The position numbers and the translations under genes are program-made. Below the pieces are notes generated by a model. That model worked only from the letters and a program-made list of their open reading frames with translations. It did not search any database and was not told where the DNA came from. Source: JALCSJ01 sp036788835 (GTDB lineage: Bacteria > Bacillota > Negativicutes > Acidaminococcales > Acidaminococcaceae). From it: a DNA stretch of 43,662 bases. Shown here one piece after another: positions 8,322 through 16,833 of the stretch (positions are counted from its first letter, which is position 1; each line of letters begins with the position of its first letter). The DNA is taken from assembly GCA_036788835.1 (NCBI GenBank), contig DAIQMR010000021.1, forward strand, positions 1 to 43,662, given 5' to 3'.

Positions 8322-8945
8322 ATGTTAAGTTTAGATGCAGGAATTATCTATAGAATTCCGGCTTTGCTTTTAGCTTTGACAGTACATGAGTACGCTCATG
8401 GGGCTGTGTCCTACAGTCTGGGAGATCCTACACCTAGACTGGAGGGGCGTCTTACCATGAATCCTTTGGCCCATTTGGACTTAATGGGGACACTGATGCT
8501 TGTTTTTGTGGGCTTTGGCTGGGCCAAACCTGTATCCATCAATCCATCCTATTACAGACATCCGCGTACGGATATTATGAAGGTTTCTTTTGCCGGCCCG
8601 GGCGCTAATTTGTTTTTATGTTTTTTAGCCGCTTTGTTTATGGTAGTTATGACTAAGATGGGAGCTCGTTCTACCGGTGTTTATAATTTTTTGCGCTGGC
8701 TGCAGATGTATAATGTTTGGTTTGCTTTTTTTAATTTGATTCCCATTCCGCCTTTGGATGGGTCGAAGATTCTTATGGAATTATTGCCGAGCAGCACGGC
8801 GTACAAGTACGAAACAATGGTTGCTCCTTATAGTATGTATATTTTAATTGTTCTTTGTATCACAGGTATAGTGGGAACAATTATTGCTCCCTTTGCTACT
8901 CTTTATTTAAATGCTATTTATAGTTTGCTAAATATTTTTATGTGA
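8322..8945 (+). CDS. Site-2 protease family (M50) membrane metalloprotease
   Basis: This 207-residue polytopic membrane protein has the zinc motif HEYAH at residues 22-26 and the second metal/active-site motif NLIPIPPLDGSKIL near residue 140. Together these place it in the compact M50B site-2 protease group. Such proteins cut membrane-embedded substrates; the SpoIVFB and YwhC relatives are known members. There is no PDZ domain. Hydrophobic stretches fill most of the sequence. The ATG is preceded by GAGGTG. trpS starts 16 bases downstream, so they are probably co-transcribed. This M50-trpS-scpA-scpB order is common in Firmicutes. The substrate is unknown. Confidence 0.85.
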   Translation: MLSLDAGIIYRIPALLLALTVHEYAHGAVSYSLGDPTPRLEGRLTMNPLAHLDLMGTLMLVFVGFGWAKPVSINPSYYRHPRTDIMKVSFAGPGANLFLCFLAALFMVVMTKMGARSTGVYNFLRWLQMYNVWFAFFNLIPIPPLDGSKILMELLPSSTAYKYETMVAPYSMYILIVLCITGIVGTIIAPFATLYLNAIYSLLNIFM

Positions 8946-8961
8946 GTGAGGTTAGGTAAAA

Positions 8962-9954
8962 ATGACAAAAGAACGTATTTTCAGCGGTATGCAGCCTTCG
9001 GGCCGATTTCATTTAGGCAACTATATGGGAGCCTTGGAAAACTGGGTTAAATTGCAGCATGACTACGAATGCTTTTTCAGCATCGTAGATTTGCATGCTC
9101 TAACATCCAGTTATGCCGATACGTCCCAATTACAGGATAATGTGAGGGAAATGGCCATTGATTGGCTAAGTGCCGGGCTGGATCCGGAGACCAATACGAT
9201 TTTTGTGCAATCACATGTTAAAGAACATGCTGAGCTATGCCTCTTATTGGGCATGTCAACACCACTATCTTGGTTGGAGAGAGTTCCTACTTTCAAAGAT
9301 AAAATTCAACAATTAAGCACTCAGGGAAAAGATTTACGGACCTACGGATTTTTAGGCTATCCTGTTCTTATGGCGGCTGATATTATGCTGTACAAGGCAA
9401 CCAGAGTACCGGTAGGTGAAGACCAGGCAGCACATCTGGAACTGACACGAGAAATGGTCCGCCGTTTTAATAACTTGTATCATGTGGATTTATTTCCCGA
9501 GCCTCAGGCTGTTTATTCCAAGGCCAAAACCTTGCCTGGCATTGACGGCCGCAAGATGAGTAAGTCTTATGGCAATACCATTCCTTTCGGTGCTTCTCCT
9601 AAAGAAGTGCAGGAGCGTATTAACATGATGATTACTGACCCTGAACGTATCAGAAAGACGGATAAAGGCCATCCTGATGTCTGCATTGTTTATCAATTCC
9701 AAAAAGTGTTTAATACGGAAGAAGCAGAAAACATTTGCAATATGTGCAAAAACGGCGAAATCGGCTGCGTACAATGCAAGAAAAAGCTGGGCGAAAAAAT
9801 GAATGGGCTTCTTGCTGATATTCATGCACGCCGTACAGAATTGGAAAAGAAGCCTGATTATATCAAAGAAGTTTTAAACCAAGGGGCTAAGAAAGCTCAG
9901 GCAGTTGCCTCTAAGAATATGGCTGAGATTAAAAAGGCTATGAATATTTACTAA
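8962..9954 (+). CDS. trpS: Tryptophanyl-tRNA synthetase
   Basis: This class Ic synthetase charges tRNA-Trp. The 330-residue protein has the HIGH-equivalent PSGRFHLGNYMG at about residues 11-22 and KMSKS in GRKMSKSYGN near residue 197. It also has the family segments FLGYPVLMAADIMLYKA and PVGEDQAAHLELTREM. A cluster of cysteines in CNMCKNGEIGCVQCKKKL (about residues 258-275) is typical of the TrpRS subgroup with an extra metal-like insertion. Length is normal. With only 16 bases upstream there is no room for a T-box leader directly before it. Confidence 0.96.
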   Translation: MTKERIFSGMQPSGRFHLGNYMGALENWVKLQHDYECFFSIVDLHALTSSYADTSQLQDNVREMAIDWLSAGLDPETNTIFVQSHVKEHAELCLLLGMSTPLSWLERVPTFKDKIQQLSTQGKDLRTYGFLGYPVLMAADIMLYKATRVPVGEDQAAHLELTREMVRRFNNLYHVDLFPEPQAVYSKAKTLPGIDGRKMSKSYGNTIPFGASPKEVQERINMMITDPERIRKTDKGHPDVCIVYQFQKVFNTEEAENICNMCKNGEIGCVQCKKKLGEKMNGLLADIHARRTELEKKPDYIKEVLNQGAKKAQAVASKNMAEIKKAMNIY

Positions 9955-9975
9955 TTTCAAGTTAGGTATAAATTT

Positions 9976-10686
9976 ATGACCACATATAATATTAAATTGC
10001 AGGACTTTGAAGGACCTTTGGATTTGCTGATTCATCTTATTGAAAAAGATAAAATCGATATTTACGATATTCCCATTGTGTCTATCACAGACCAGTATAT
10101 TGAGTACATCAATGGCATGCAGGAATATAATCTGGATTTTGCCAGCGAGTTCCTATTAATGGCTGCTGTTCTTTTGCAAATTAAATCAAAGATGCTGCTG
10201 CCTAAGGCTCCGGTAGAAGAAGGGGAAGAAGAAGCAGATCCCCGTTCCATGCTGGTAGAGATGCTGATTGAATACCGCAAGGTGAAAAAGCGGGCTGCTA
10301 TGCTGCGGGAATCAATGGGTCTGGCGGCAATGTCAGTTGCCAGGAAACCGATGGCTTTGCCACATTTTCGCCGTAAGATTAAACCAATGTCTCTGGACGA
10401 TTTGCTTTTAGGCCTGCAAAGCCTGGTCAGCGAGGAAGATATCGCGACCCAGATAATTGCCAGACAGGAATTTCATGTTCAGGATAAAATGTCAGAGATT
10501 CTTGCTTTGCTGCACACTAATAACAATGCGGTGGCTTTCTCCAGCGTTTTGGATATGGGCGGCAACCGCAGCGAAGTCATAGCTTCCTTCTTGGCTGTAC
10601 TGGAGCTTTTGCGCTTGAAACGAATCAGTATTAGGCAAAAGCAAGAATTCGCGCCAATTTACATGTTTTTGCGGGAGGATAATTAA
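9976..10686 (+). CDS. scpA: Segregation and condensation protein A
   Basis: ScpA is the kleisin of the SMC-ScpA-ScpB condensin that organises and separates the chromosome. The 236-residue protein begins with the kleisin N-terminal signature DFEGPLDLLIHLIEKDKIDIYDIPI. It continues with the helical region QEYNLDFASEFLLMAAVLLQIKSKMLLP and ends with a winged-helix segment (VIASFLAVLELLRLKRI). An acidic EEGEEEADP linker lies in the middle. scpB follows 2 bases after the stop, indicating translational coupling. No smc gene is in the window. Confidence 0.95.
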   Translation: MTTYNIKLQDFEGPLDLLIHLIEKDKIDIYDIPIVSITDQYIEYINGMQEYNLDFASEFLLMAAVLLQIKSKMLLPKAPVEEGEEEADPRSMLVEMLIEYRKVKKRAAMLRESMGLAAMSVARKPMALPHFRRKIKPMSLDDLLLGLQSLVSEEDIATQIIARQEFHVQDKMSEILALLHTNNNAVAFSSVLDMGGNRSEVIASFLAVLELLRLKRISIRQKQEFAPIYMFLREDN

Positions 10687-10688
10687 TT

Positions 10689-11381
10689 ATGGTAGAAGCT
10701 CATTTATTGGGACACTTGGAAGCACTGCTTTTTGCTTCCGGGGATCCTTTGCCACCGGATAAAATTGCTGCTGCTTTAGAACTTTCCGAAGAAGAACTGG
10801 GAGCACTGGTTGCTGCTTTGGAAGAAGAATATAAGCATGAAACCCGTGGTTTGCATATTAGAAGAGTAGCAGGAGGCCTGCAGTTAGTCACTAAACCGGA
10901 ACTGTTGAACACAATTCATAAATTAGTGGCCCTGCAAGAAACCAAGCTTTCTAATGCTGCCATGGAAACCCTGGCTATTATTGCTTTTAAACAGCCGGTG
11001 ACCCGTAGCGAAATGGAAGCAATTCGTGGGGTAAAGGTTGACGGTGTTGTTAATAATATGCTGGAGCTTGGTTTGATTGCAGAAGCCGGCAGAAAAGATA
11101 CCATCGGTCATCCTATTCTGTATGGAACAACTGATTTGTTCCTTACCACTTTTGGCTTAGACACCTTACATGATTTGCCGGAAATCCCCGGAGAATTATT
11201 AGTACCCAAGAATACGGAAGTACAAGAGGGAGCTTTGTTCTCCCAAGAGGGCGAAGTCTTAGAGAATGCAGCAGGAGATACAGGGGAAGAACAAGCAGCT
11301 ACTGCCGCTGAACCTGAAGAAGCTGCTGAAAAAGTAGAACAGGAAGAACCTACAGATAAACCTGGGAATGTAACACAATAA
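10689..11381 (+). CDS. scpB: Segregation and condensation protein B
   Basis: ScpB is the winged-helix partner that bridges ScpA in the SMC complex. The 230-residue protein has the two tandem winged-helix regions: LEALLFASGDPLPPDKIAAALE at the start, then AAMETLAIIAFKQPVTRSEMEAIRGVKVDGVV and GRKDTIGHPILYGTT. The final 50 residues are a low-complexity acidic tail rich in Glu and Ala, longer than the core fold needs. GGGAGGA precedes the ATG. A long hairpin starts 5 bases after the stop, so the scp unit probably ends here. Confidence 0.94.
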   Translation: MVEAHLLGHLEALLFASGDPLPPDKIAAALELSEEELGALVAALEEEYKHETRGLHIRRVAGGLQLVTKPELLNTIHKLVALQETKLSNAAMETLAIIAFKQPVTRSEMEAIRGVKVDGVVNNMLELGLIAEAGRKDTIGHPILYGTTDLFLTTFGLDTLHDLPEIPGELLVPKNTEVQEGALFSQEGEVLENAAGDTGEEQAATAAEPEEAAEKVEQEEPTDKPGNVTQ

Positions 11382-11386
11382 TTACT

Positions 11387-11490
11387 AAGGCCGCCTAGGA
11401 GCAGGTTCTCTTTTCTACGGACGAAGCACTAAGGTGCCTACCGCTGTGCTTTACACGTCCTGAAAAGAGAAGTGCCCTCCTCTCGGCCTT
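11387..11490 (+). ncRNA. Long rod-shaped RNA structure between scpB and rluB (unknown class)
   Basis: About 100 bases fold into one extended hairpin. Stems read from the outside inwards are AAGGCCG/CGGCCTT (11387-11393 with 11484-11490), AGGAG/CTCCT, a perfect 9-bp TCTCTTTTC/GAAAAGAGA (11407-11415 with 11462-11470), GGACG/CGTCC, AAGCAC/GTGCTT and a GGT/ACC tip. The 3' side runs into TTTTCGTATTTTTT. It may be only an elaborate terminator, but the ordered internal loops are unusual for one. It lacks the GGAA tetraloop and AGCAGCC of SRP RNA. No known class is recognised. Confidence 0.4.
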
Positions 11491-11527
11491 TTCGTATTTT
11501 TTGATAACCTCTTTTAGGAGAAGAACT

Positions 11528-12262
11528 ATGGAAGAATTGGAACGTTTGCAAAAGGTTATGGCTGCTCATGGAATAGCCTCTCGACGTGAATGCGAGAAAA
11601 TAATTCTGGCAGGCAGAGTAAAAGTTAACAATAAAATAATTACCGAGCTGGGAACAAAAGTGGGTCCCAAGGATTTTATCACAGTGGATGGTAAAGGCCT
11701 AAAGCCTGCAGGTAAACGTTATATTCTCATGTATAAGCCCCGTGGGGTTGTGACCACGATGAAAGACCCTCAGGGACGCAAAACCGTGGCAGAAATTCTC
11801 AAGGAGCTTCCTGAGAGGCTTTTTCCCGTGGGACGCTTGGACTATAGCACAGAAGGCCTTTTGCTGCTTACCAATGATGGCGAACTAACTCAAAAATTAA
11901 CGCATCCAAGCAAAGAAATCAAGAAAACCTATGCCGTAGAGGCAACCGGTTTGGTTCCTGAAGAGAAACTGGATTTGCTGAGACTGGGAGTTCCCCTGGA
12001 GGATGGTTTAACGGCCCCGGCTTTTGTGGAAATGCAAGAATATGACAAAGAAAAAAATCTTAGTAAGTTTCAGATTACTATTCATGAAGGACGTAACAGA
12101 CAAGTAAGACGTATGTGTGATTTTATCGGTTTTCCTGTTCGTAATTTAAAGCGCATTAAGATGGCCAATTTAACTTTGGAAGGAATGAAACGTGGTGCCT
12201 TCCGGGATTTATCGGCTGATGAATTAACAGAACTTTTTAAGGTTGTGAATAGAAATGGGTAA
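11528..12262 (+). CDS. rluB: 23S rRNA pseudouridine synthase, RluB/RsuA family
   Basis: These enzymes isomerise a uridine in ribosomal RNA to pseudouridine. An S4 RNA-binding domain occupies about residues 3-60 (RLQKVMAAHGIASRRECEKIILAGRVKVNN). The catalytic domain has the RsuA/RluB signature GRLDYSTEGLLLLTNDG, whose Asp is the catalytic residue, and then HEGRNRQVRRMCDFIGFPV. An in-frame TTG at 11501 would add nine residues, but AGGAG at 11516-11520 lies 7 bases before the ATG at 11528, so the product is 244 residues. scpB-rluB neighbourhood supports RluB over RsuA. Its end overlaps the next gene by 8 bases. Confidence 0.9.
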   Translation: MEELERLQKVMAAHGIASRRECEKIILAGRVKVNNKIITELGTKVGPKDFITVDGKGLKPAGKRYILMYKPRGVVTTMKDPQGRKTVAEILKELPERLFPVGRLDYSTEGLLLLTNDGELTQKLTHPSKEIKKTYAVEATGLVPEEKLDLLRLGVPLEDGLTAPAFVEMQEYDKEKNLSKFQITIHEGRNRQVRRMCDFIGFPVRNLKRIKMANLTLEGMKRGAFRDLSADELTELFKVVNRNG

Positions 12263-13499
12263 GGTAGTGATTATCGGAGGTGGGGCTGCCGGTCTTTTGG
12301 CAGGTATTAGCTCCGCTCAAGCAGGGGCAGAAACCATCATTGTGGAAAAAATGCCCAAAGTTGGCCGCAAGCTTCTTATTACCGGCAAGGGACGCTGCAA
12401 TATTACCAATGCCTGCACTATTCAGGAGCTAATTAAAAATCTTCCCGGTAACGGTAAATTCATGTATAGTGCCTTTAGTAAATTCAGTAATAATGATATA
12501 ATTCAATTGCTGGAAACCAATGGACTTAAGACTAAAGTGGAGCGGGGCGGCAGAGTCTTTCCGGAATCTGACCATGCTATGGATGTGGTGGATACTTTGC
12601 GGCAAATCTTTCTCAAAGCCGGAGGAAAAATTCTTACAGGCCGGCCGGTAAGAAATATTTTGCTTAAAGAAGGCAAAGCGGTGGGTGTGGTCTGTGATAA
12701 CAGGGAGATAATTTATGGTTCAGCGATAGTCCTAACCACCGGTGGCGCAACCTATCCCGGTACAGGCTCAACAGGAGATGGCTATAAAATGGCTCAAGAG
12801 CTGGGCCATACTATTGTACCATTAGAACCGTCCCTAGTGCCTTTGGCATGTCCTGTGGACTATGTGAAAAATCTTCAGGGCCTGGCTCTGAAGAACGTCA
12901 AGGTCTCGCTTATTCATAAGGACAAGGTTTTGGCCAGCGACTTTGGTGAAATGCTGTTTACTCATTTCGGAGTTTCCGGTCCCATCATTTTGTCATTAAG
13001 CAAAACCGCTTCAGCTGCTTTTAAGGTCGGATACACTCCTTTGGATTTGTCTATCGATTTAAAACCGGCTCTGTCTGTAGAAGTTTTAGATGCCAGAGTC
13101 CAGAGAGATTTGCAGGCCAATATACGCAAACAGTTAGGGAATGGTTTAAATAAGCTTCTGCCTAAAAGCCTTATTCCTGAAGTTATTGATCGGGCATGTC
13201 TGACTGTTGACAAAGAAATTGACCAACTGACAAAAGAGGAGAGGCTGCGTTTGATAGATGTGTTAAAACATTTCACTTTGCCCTTGACAGGGACTCGCCC
13301 CTTATCAGAGGCCATTGTCACGGCAGGAGGAATTTCCTTGAAAGAAGTTGACCCCAAAACATTTGCATCCAAACTTATTCCCGGCTTATTTTTGGCAGGA
13401 GAAGTTTTAGATGTGGACGGATATACGGGTGGCTATAATTTGCAGGCTGCTTTTTCCTCCGGTTTTGTAGCCGGAGAAAATGCCGCTGCATACCAATGA
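12255..13499 (+). CDS. BaiN/HI0933-like NAD(P)/FAD-dependent oxidoreductase
   Basis: This 414-residue flavoprotein starts with the FAD motif VVIIGGGAAGLLAG and has the family signature MPKVGRKLLITGKGRCNITNAC. It then has TTGGATYPGTGSTGDGYKMAQELGHTIVPLEPSLVPL and, near the C-terminus, GEVLDVDGYTGGYNLQAAFSSG. These place it in the HI0933/YtfP/BaiN family of aminoacetone- or bile-acid-annotated oxidoreductases. The true substrate of most members is not known. It overlaps rluB by 8 bases and ends 10 bases before cmk, so it belongs to the same unit. The BaiN name comes from one gut member and should not be read as proof of bile-acid chemistry. Confidence 0.85.
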   Translation: MGKVVIIGGGAAGLLAGISSAQAGAETIIVEKMPKVGRKLLITGKGRCNITNACTIQELIKNLPGNGKFMYSAFSKFSNNDIIQLLETNGLKTKVERGGRVFPESDHAMDVVDTLRQIFLKAGGKILTGRPVRNILLKEGKAVGVVCDNREIIYGSAIVLTTGGATYPGTGSTGDGYKMAQELGHTIVPLEPSLVPLACPVDYVKNLQGLALKNVKVSLIHKDKVLASDFGEMLFTHFGVSGPIILSLSKTASAAFKVGYTPLDLSIDLKPALSVEVLDARVQRDLQANIRKQLGNGLNKLLPKSLIPEVIDRACLTVDKEIDQLTKEERLRLIDVLKHFTLPLTGTRPLSEAIVTAGGISLKEVDPKTFASKLIPGLFLAGEVLDVDGYTGGYNLQAAFSSGFVAGENAAAYQ

Positions 13500-13509
13500 G
13501 GTGAAAACC

Positions 13510-14169
13510 ATGGAAAAAATAATCCTTGCCATTGATGGGCCGGCGGGAGCAGGCAAGAGCACTATCGCAAAACTGGTAGCAGAAAAGCTTGGCTATATTT
13601 ATATTGATACAGGAGCCATGTACAGAGCTGTGACCTTGAAGTTTTTAAATACCGGGAAGCCTTTCAATCCTGAACTGGTAACTAATCTGGCTAACGAAAT
13701 CACCGTTACTTTTAAGTCAGAACCTGGTTGTAATCATGTTTACATGGATGGCAAAGAAGTTACGGAAGATATTCGCAGCGGAACTGTCACAGGAGAGGTA
13801 TCGGAAGTTTCTGCCGTAGCAGGGGTCCGTACTGCTATGGTAGCGCTCCAAAGAAAAATCGGAGCCATCGGAGGTGCCGTTTTAGACGGCAGGGATATCG
13901 GCACCGTGGTATTTCCCGAGGCAGAGGTTAAGGTTTTTCTCACCGCCTCTGTGGAAGAAAGGGCGAAAAGAAGATTTTTGGAATGGAAAGAAAAGGGCCG
14001 GGATGTGAAGCTGGAAGATATTATCCATGATATTGCCGCCCGGGACAAATATGACAGCGAAAGAAAAGTAGCTCCTTTGCGCTGCGCCGATAATGCCCAT
14101 TACATAGATACCTCGGATATGTCTATTCCGCAGGTGATAACGGAAATATTAAATTTGTGTAAGAGGTAA
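13510..14169 (+). CDS. cmk: Cytidylate kinase
   Basis: CMP/dCMP kinase phosphorylates CMP and dCMP with ATP for nucleotide recycling. The protein has the P-loop IDGPAGAGKSTIAK at its start, IDTGAMYRAVTLKFL, LDGRDIGTVVFPEAEVKVFLTAS and a lid segment RRFLEWKEKGRDV followed by RDKYDSERKVAPLR. An upstream in-frame ATG at 13480 lies inside the previous gene, whereas AGGTG followed by AAAACC leads directly to ATG 13510, giving 219 residues, the usual size. cmk-plsC-ispH order is common in Firmicutes. Confidence 0.95.
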   Translation: MEKIILAIDGPAGAGKSTIAKLVAEKLGYIYIDTGAMYRAVTLKFLNTGKPFNPELVTNLANEITVTFKSEPGCNHVYMDGKEVTEDIRSGTVTGEVSEVSAVAGVRTAMVALQRKIGAIGGAVLDGRDIGTVVFPEAEVKVFLTASVEERAKRRFLEWKEKGRDVKLEDIIHDIAARDKYDSERKVAPLRCADNAHYIDTSDMSIPQVITEILNLCKR

Positions 14170-14174
14170 CCAAA

Positions 14175-14768
14175 ATGTGGTATTTCTTTGTCAAGATAGT
14201 TTTTCGTGTTATTTTTAAAATATTTTATCGGTTGGAAATTATAGGTGTGGAAAATATACCTAAAACCGGACCGGTAGTTATAGCTAGTAACCACGCCAGT
14301 CTTTTGGACCCGCCTTTAATAGGCAGCAGTGCTTCTCGTAAGGTTAACTTCATGGCTAAAGAAGAACTTTTTGTCCCGGTTTTCGGCACACTATGTGCTT
14401 CTTTGGGAGCTTTTCCCGTAAAAAGAGGGGGAGCAGATATTAATGCTATGAAACATGCGCTGCAATTATTAAAGAACCAGGAAGTTCTTGGCATCTTCCC
14501 GGAGGGAACAAGAAGTAAAAACGGCACTCTTGGTCGTGGGGAACCGGGAGCCTTGGCTATTGCCAACAAAGGCAAAGCTTTAGTTGTTCCCACGGCAGTA
14601 ATAGGCAGCAATTTATCTTTGCGCAAAACTTTCTGGCCTAAGATAAAAGTTGTATTCGGCAAACCAATGTCGTTCTCAGAAGGACACTTAAACAAGAACG
14701 ATTTAGAGCAAAAATCAGAGCTTTTAATGGAAAAAATACAAATTCTTCTGGAAAACAATAAAATTTGA
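14175..14768 (+). CDS. plsC: 1-acyl-sn-glycerol-3-phosphate acyltransferase
   Basis: PlsC adds the second acyl chain to lysophosphatidic acid to make phosphatidic acid at the membrane. The 197-residue protein has a hydrophobic N-terminus, then the catalytic NHASLLDPP motif (H-x4-D) near residue 38. It also has the substrate motif FPEGTRSKNG near residue 110 and a VPTAVIGS motif. These are blocks I, III and IV of the family. It fits with plsY and gpsA a few kilobases downstream and with pssA and psd further on, giving a nearly complete path to phosphatidylethanolamine. It starts 5 bases after cmk. Confidence 0.92.
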   Translation: MWYFFVKIVFRVIFKIFYRLEIIGVENIPKTGPVVIASNHASLLDPPLIGSSASRKVNFMAKEELFVPVFGTLCASLGAFPVKRGGADINAMKHALQLLKNQEVLGIFPEGTRSKNGTLGRGEPGALAIANKGKALVVPTAVIGSNLSLRKTFWPKIKVVFGKPMSFSEGHLNKNDLEQKSELLMEKIQILLENNKI

Positions 14769-14778
14769 GGTAAAGTCA

Positions 14779-16824
14779 ATGAAAATCACCCTTGCTAAGA
14801 GTTTGGGCTTTTGTTATGGGGTAAAACGTGCTGTAGAGATTGCAGGGAAGGCCAGAAAAGAGTATAATAATACTATTGCAACACTGGGTCCTTTGATACA
14901 TAATCAACGTGTAACAGAAAAACTCCAAAAAAATGGTGTGAACTGTAAAGAAAGTTTGTCGGAATTTCAAGCCGGTGATGTGGTAATTTTTCGTTCCCAT
15001 GGTGTGGGCCCGGAAATTTATCAACAAGCCAGGGAGAGAAATTTGCAGATAGTGGATGCTACTTGTCCCAATGTTCGTCAAGTACAAACAGCGGCAGAGG
15101 AGTTGGCCAGAGAAGGCCGCTTCGTTATCATCATCGGAGAAAAGCATCACCCTGAAGTCCGGAGCATTAAAGCCTGGGCAGGAGCCAACAGTTGTATTGT
15201 AGAAACAGATTCAGATGTTGAAACCGTTCCCGCTAAAGAAACTTACGGTGTTGTAACCCAGACAACTTGGGAAAAAGCAAAATACCAAAGAATTTTGCAG
15301 CTTCTCGAAGAAATAAAGCCGGGAGATTACCAAGTCAAGGAAACCATATGCAATGCCACCGCACAAAGACAGGAAGCTGCAAAAGAGCTGGCATCCCAGG
15401 TTGACGCGGTATTTGTCTTTGGCGGCAAAAACAGTGCCAACACCAGGCACTTATGGGAACTTGTTAAGGCTATAAATCCCAGGTCTTATCTTTTAGAAAG
15501 TTCAGAAGATATTAAGCCTGAGATGTTATATAATATTAATGCAATTGGCATTACTGCCGGCGCATCAACGCCGCAGGAAATTATTGAGGAGGCAATAGTC
15601 ACTATGGAAACTATGGAAAGCTTGCTAGGGGAAAAGGAAAGTATGCGTCTACATCTCGGAATGGTTGTAGAAGCAACAGTCGTCGCAATTACAGAGGAAG
15701 AGGTAGTTGTAGATTTCGGCTATCAAAGCGAAGGATCTGTTGCTTTTGAACAATGGGAAGCGGGCGGTACTAAAGAATCCGTCACTCCCGAAGTTAAGGT
15801 TGGAGATAAAGTAACGCTGAAAGTTATTGCCAGCGAAAATAAGGATGGGTTAGTGGTTTTGTCTAGAATCAGAGCCGTGGCCGATGCAGCCTGGACAGAT
15901 TTACCGGCTAAACTGGAAGCAAACAAAGAAATTGATGTTAAAGGTTTGAAGGCGGTAAAAGGCGGTCTGACCGTTTCCTTACCGGGCTTTAGCGGTATCA
16001 CCGGCTTTATTCCCGCTTCACATCTGGATTTAAGACGTGTAGAAAACATTAAAGAATTTGAAGGTCAGGATTTGAAGGCTGCCGTTTTGGAAATCAATCC
16101 GGAAAAGAAACGTCTTGTTTTGTCCAGAAGAAATGTCCTGAGAGAAGAAAAAATCGCTAAGACCCATGCTTACAGGGAAGAAAGAGCTAAGCGCCTGGAA
16201 GAAAGGAAAGCAGCTTTGGAAAATGCCTTCAGTACCTTGAAAGAAGGTTCTACTGTACATGGTGTAGTTAAGAATGTTGTTGATTTCGGTATGTTCGTGG
16301 AAATCGCTCCGTACGTCCAAGGCCTTGTTCATGTTTCTGAATTAAGCTGGGACAAAGGTGTAAAACCCGCAGACAAATATAAACCGGGCGACGAAGTCGA
16401 TGTTTTCATCAAAGGACTTGACCAAGAAAAAGGCCGTATCAGTCTTTCTATCAAAGAATTGCTGGAAGACCCTTGGAAGGTTGCTGTGAAAGATTTGCAC
16501 GAAGGAGAAGTATTGACCGGTACGGTTATTCGCTTCCTGCCTTTTGGCGCCATTGTTAAGATTAAAGACGGCGTAGAAGGAATGGTCCACATTTCTGAAA
16601 TAGCTAACGAGCGTATTGACAAGCCGGAAGATGCTTTGAAGCTTGACCAAGAAGTAAAAGTTAAAGTTTTGCACATTGATACGGCGGAAAAGAAAATCGG
16701 CTTGTCCATTAGCAAAGCTAAAGAAGAGGCAGAAAAAGCAGAAGTAAGTGAATTTATCGATAACAAGGAAGAGCTCTCTCAGGGCTTAGGCGATAAGTTA
16801 GCTGCTGCGGAAAAGAAAGAATAG
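14779..16824 (+). CDS. ispH: Fusion of 4-hydroxy-3-methylbut-2-enyl diphosphate reductase and ribosomal protein S1-like domains
   Basis: The first 285 or so residues are IspH, the last enzyme of the MEP isoprenoid pathway. It has the iron-sulfur cysteines in GFCYGVKRAVE (Cys12), DATCPNVRQVQ and ETICNATAQRQ, the RSHGVGP and GEKHHPEV histidines, and SANTRHL. The remaining part has four S1 RNA-binding repeats starting near residues 292, 376, 487 and 573, with typical GMFVEI and GAIVKI strands. Total length is 681. Such IspH-RpsA fusions are known in Clostridia and Negativicutes. The S1 part may act on the ribosome, while IspH works in isoprenoid synthesis. The reading frame is continuous, so it is a true fusion and not an assembly artefact by inspection. 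fni follows 9 bases later. Confidence 0.95.
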   Translation: MKITLAKSLGFCYGVKRAVEIAGKARKEYNNTIATLGPLIHNQRVTEKLQKNGVNCKESLSEFQAGDVVIFRSHGVGPEIYQQARERNLQIVDATCPNVRQVQTAAEELAREGRFVIIIGEKHHPEVRSIKAWAGANSCIVETDSDVETVPAKETYGVVTQTTWEKAKYQRILQLLEEIKPGDYQVKETICNATAQRQEAAKELASQVDAVFVFGGKNSANTRHLWELVKAINPRSYLLESSEDIKPEMLYNINAIGITAGASTPQEIIEEAIVTMETMESLLGEKESMRLHLGMVVEATVVAITEEEVVVDFGYQSEGSVAFEQWEAGGTKESVTPEVKVGDKVTLKVIASENKDGLVVLSRIRAVADAAWTDLPAKLEANKEIDVKGLKAVKGGLTVSLPGFSGITGFIPASHLDLRRVENIKEFEGQDLKAAVLEINPEKKRLVLSRRNVLREEKIAKTHAYREERAKRLEERKAALENAFSTLKEGSTVHGVVKNVVDFGMFVEIAPYVQGLVHVSELSWDKGVKPADKYKPGDEVDVFIKGLDQEKGRISLSIKELLEDPWKVAVKDLHEGEVLTGTVIRFLPFGAIVKIKDGVEGMVHISEIANERIDKPEDALKLDQEVKVKVLHIDTAEKKIGLSISKAKEEAEKAEVSEFIDNKEELSQGLGDKLAAAEKKE

Positions 16825-16833
16825 GGATTAAAT

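Noticed and set aside
8946..8961. T-box leader for trpS
   Set aside because: Only 16 bases separate it from the M50 gene; no T-box sequence or specifier hairpin.
11387..11490. Bacterial SRP (4.5S) RNA
   Set aside because: The rod lacks the GGAA tetraloop and AGCAGCC internal loop needed for Ffh binding.
14225..14779. 184-codon - strand frame opposite plsC
   Set aside because: Antisense to a clear acyltransferase; composition mirrors the sense codons.
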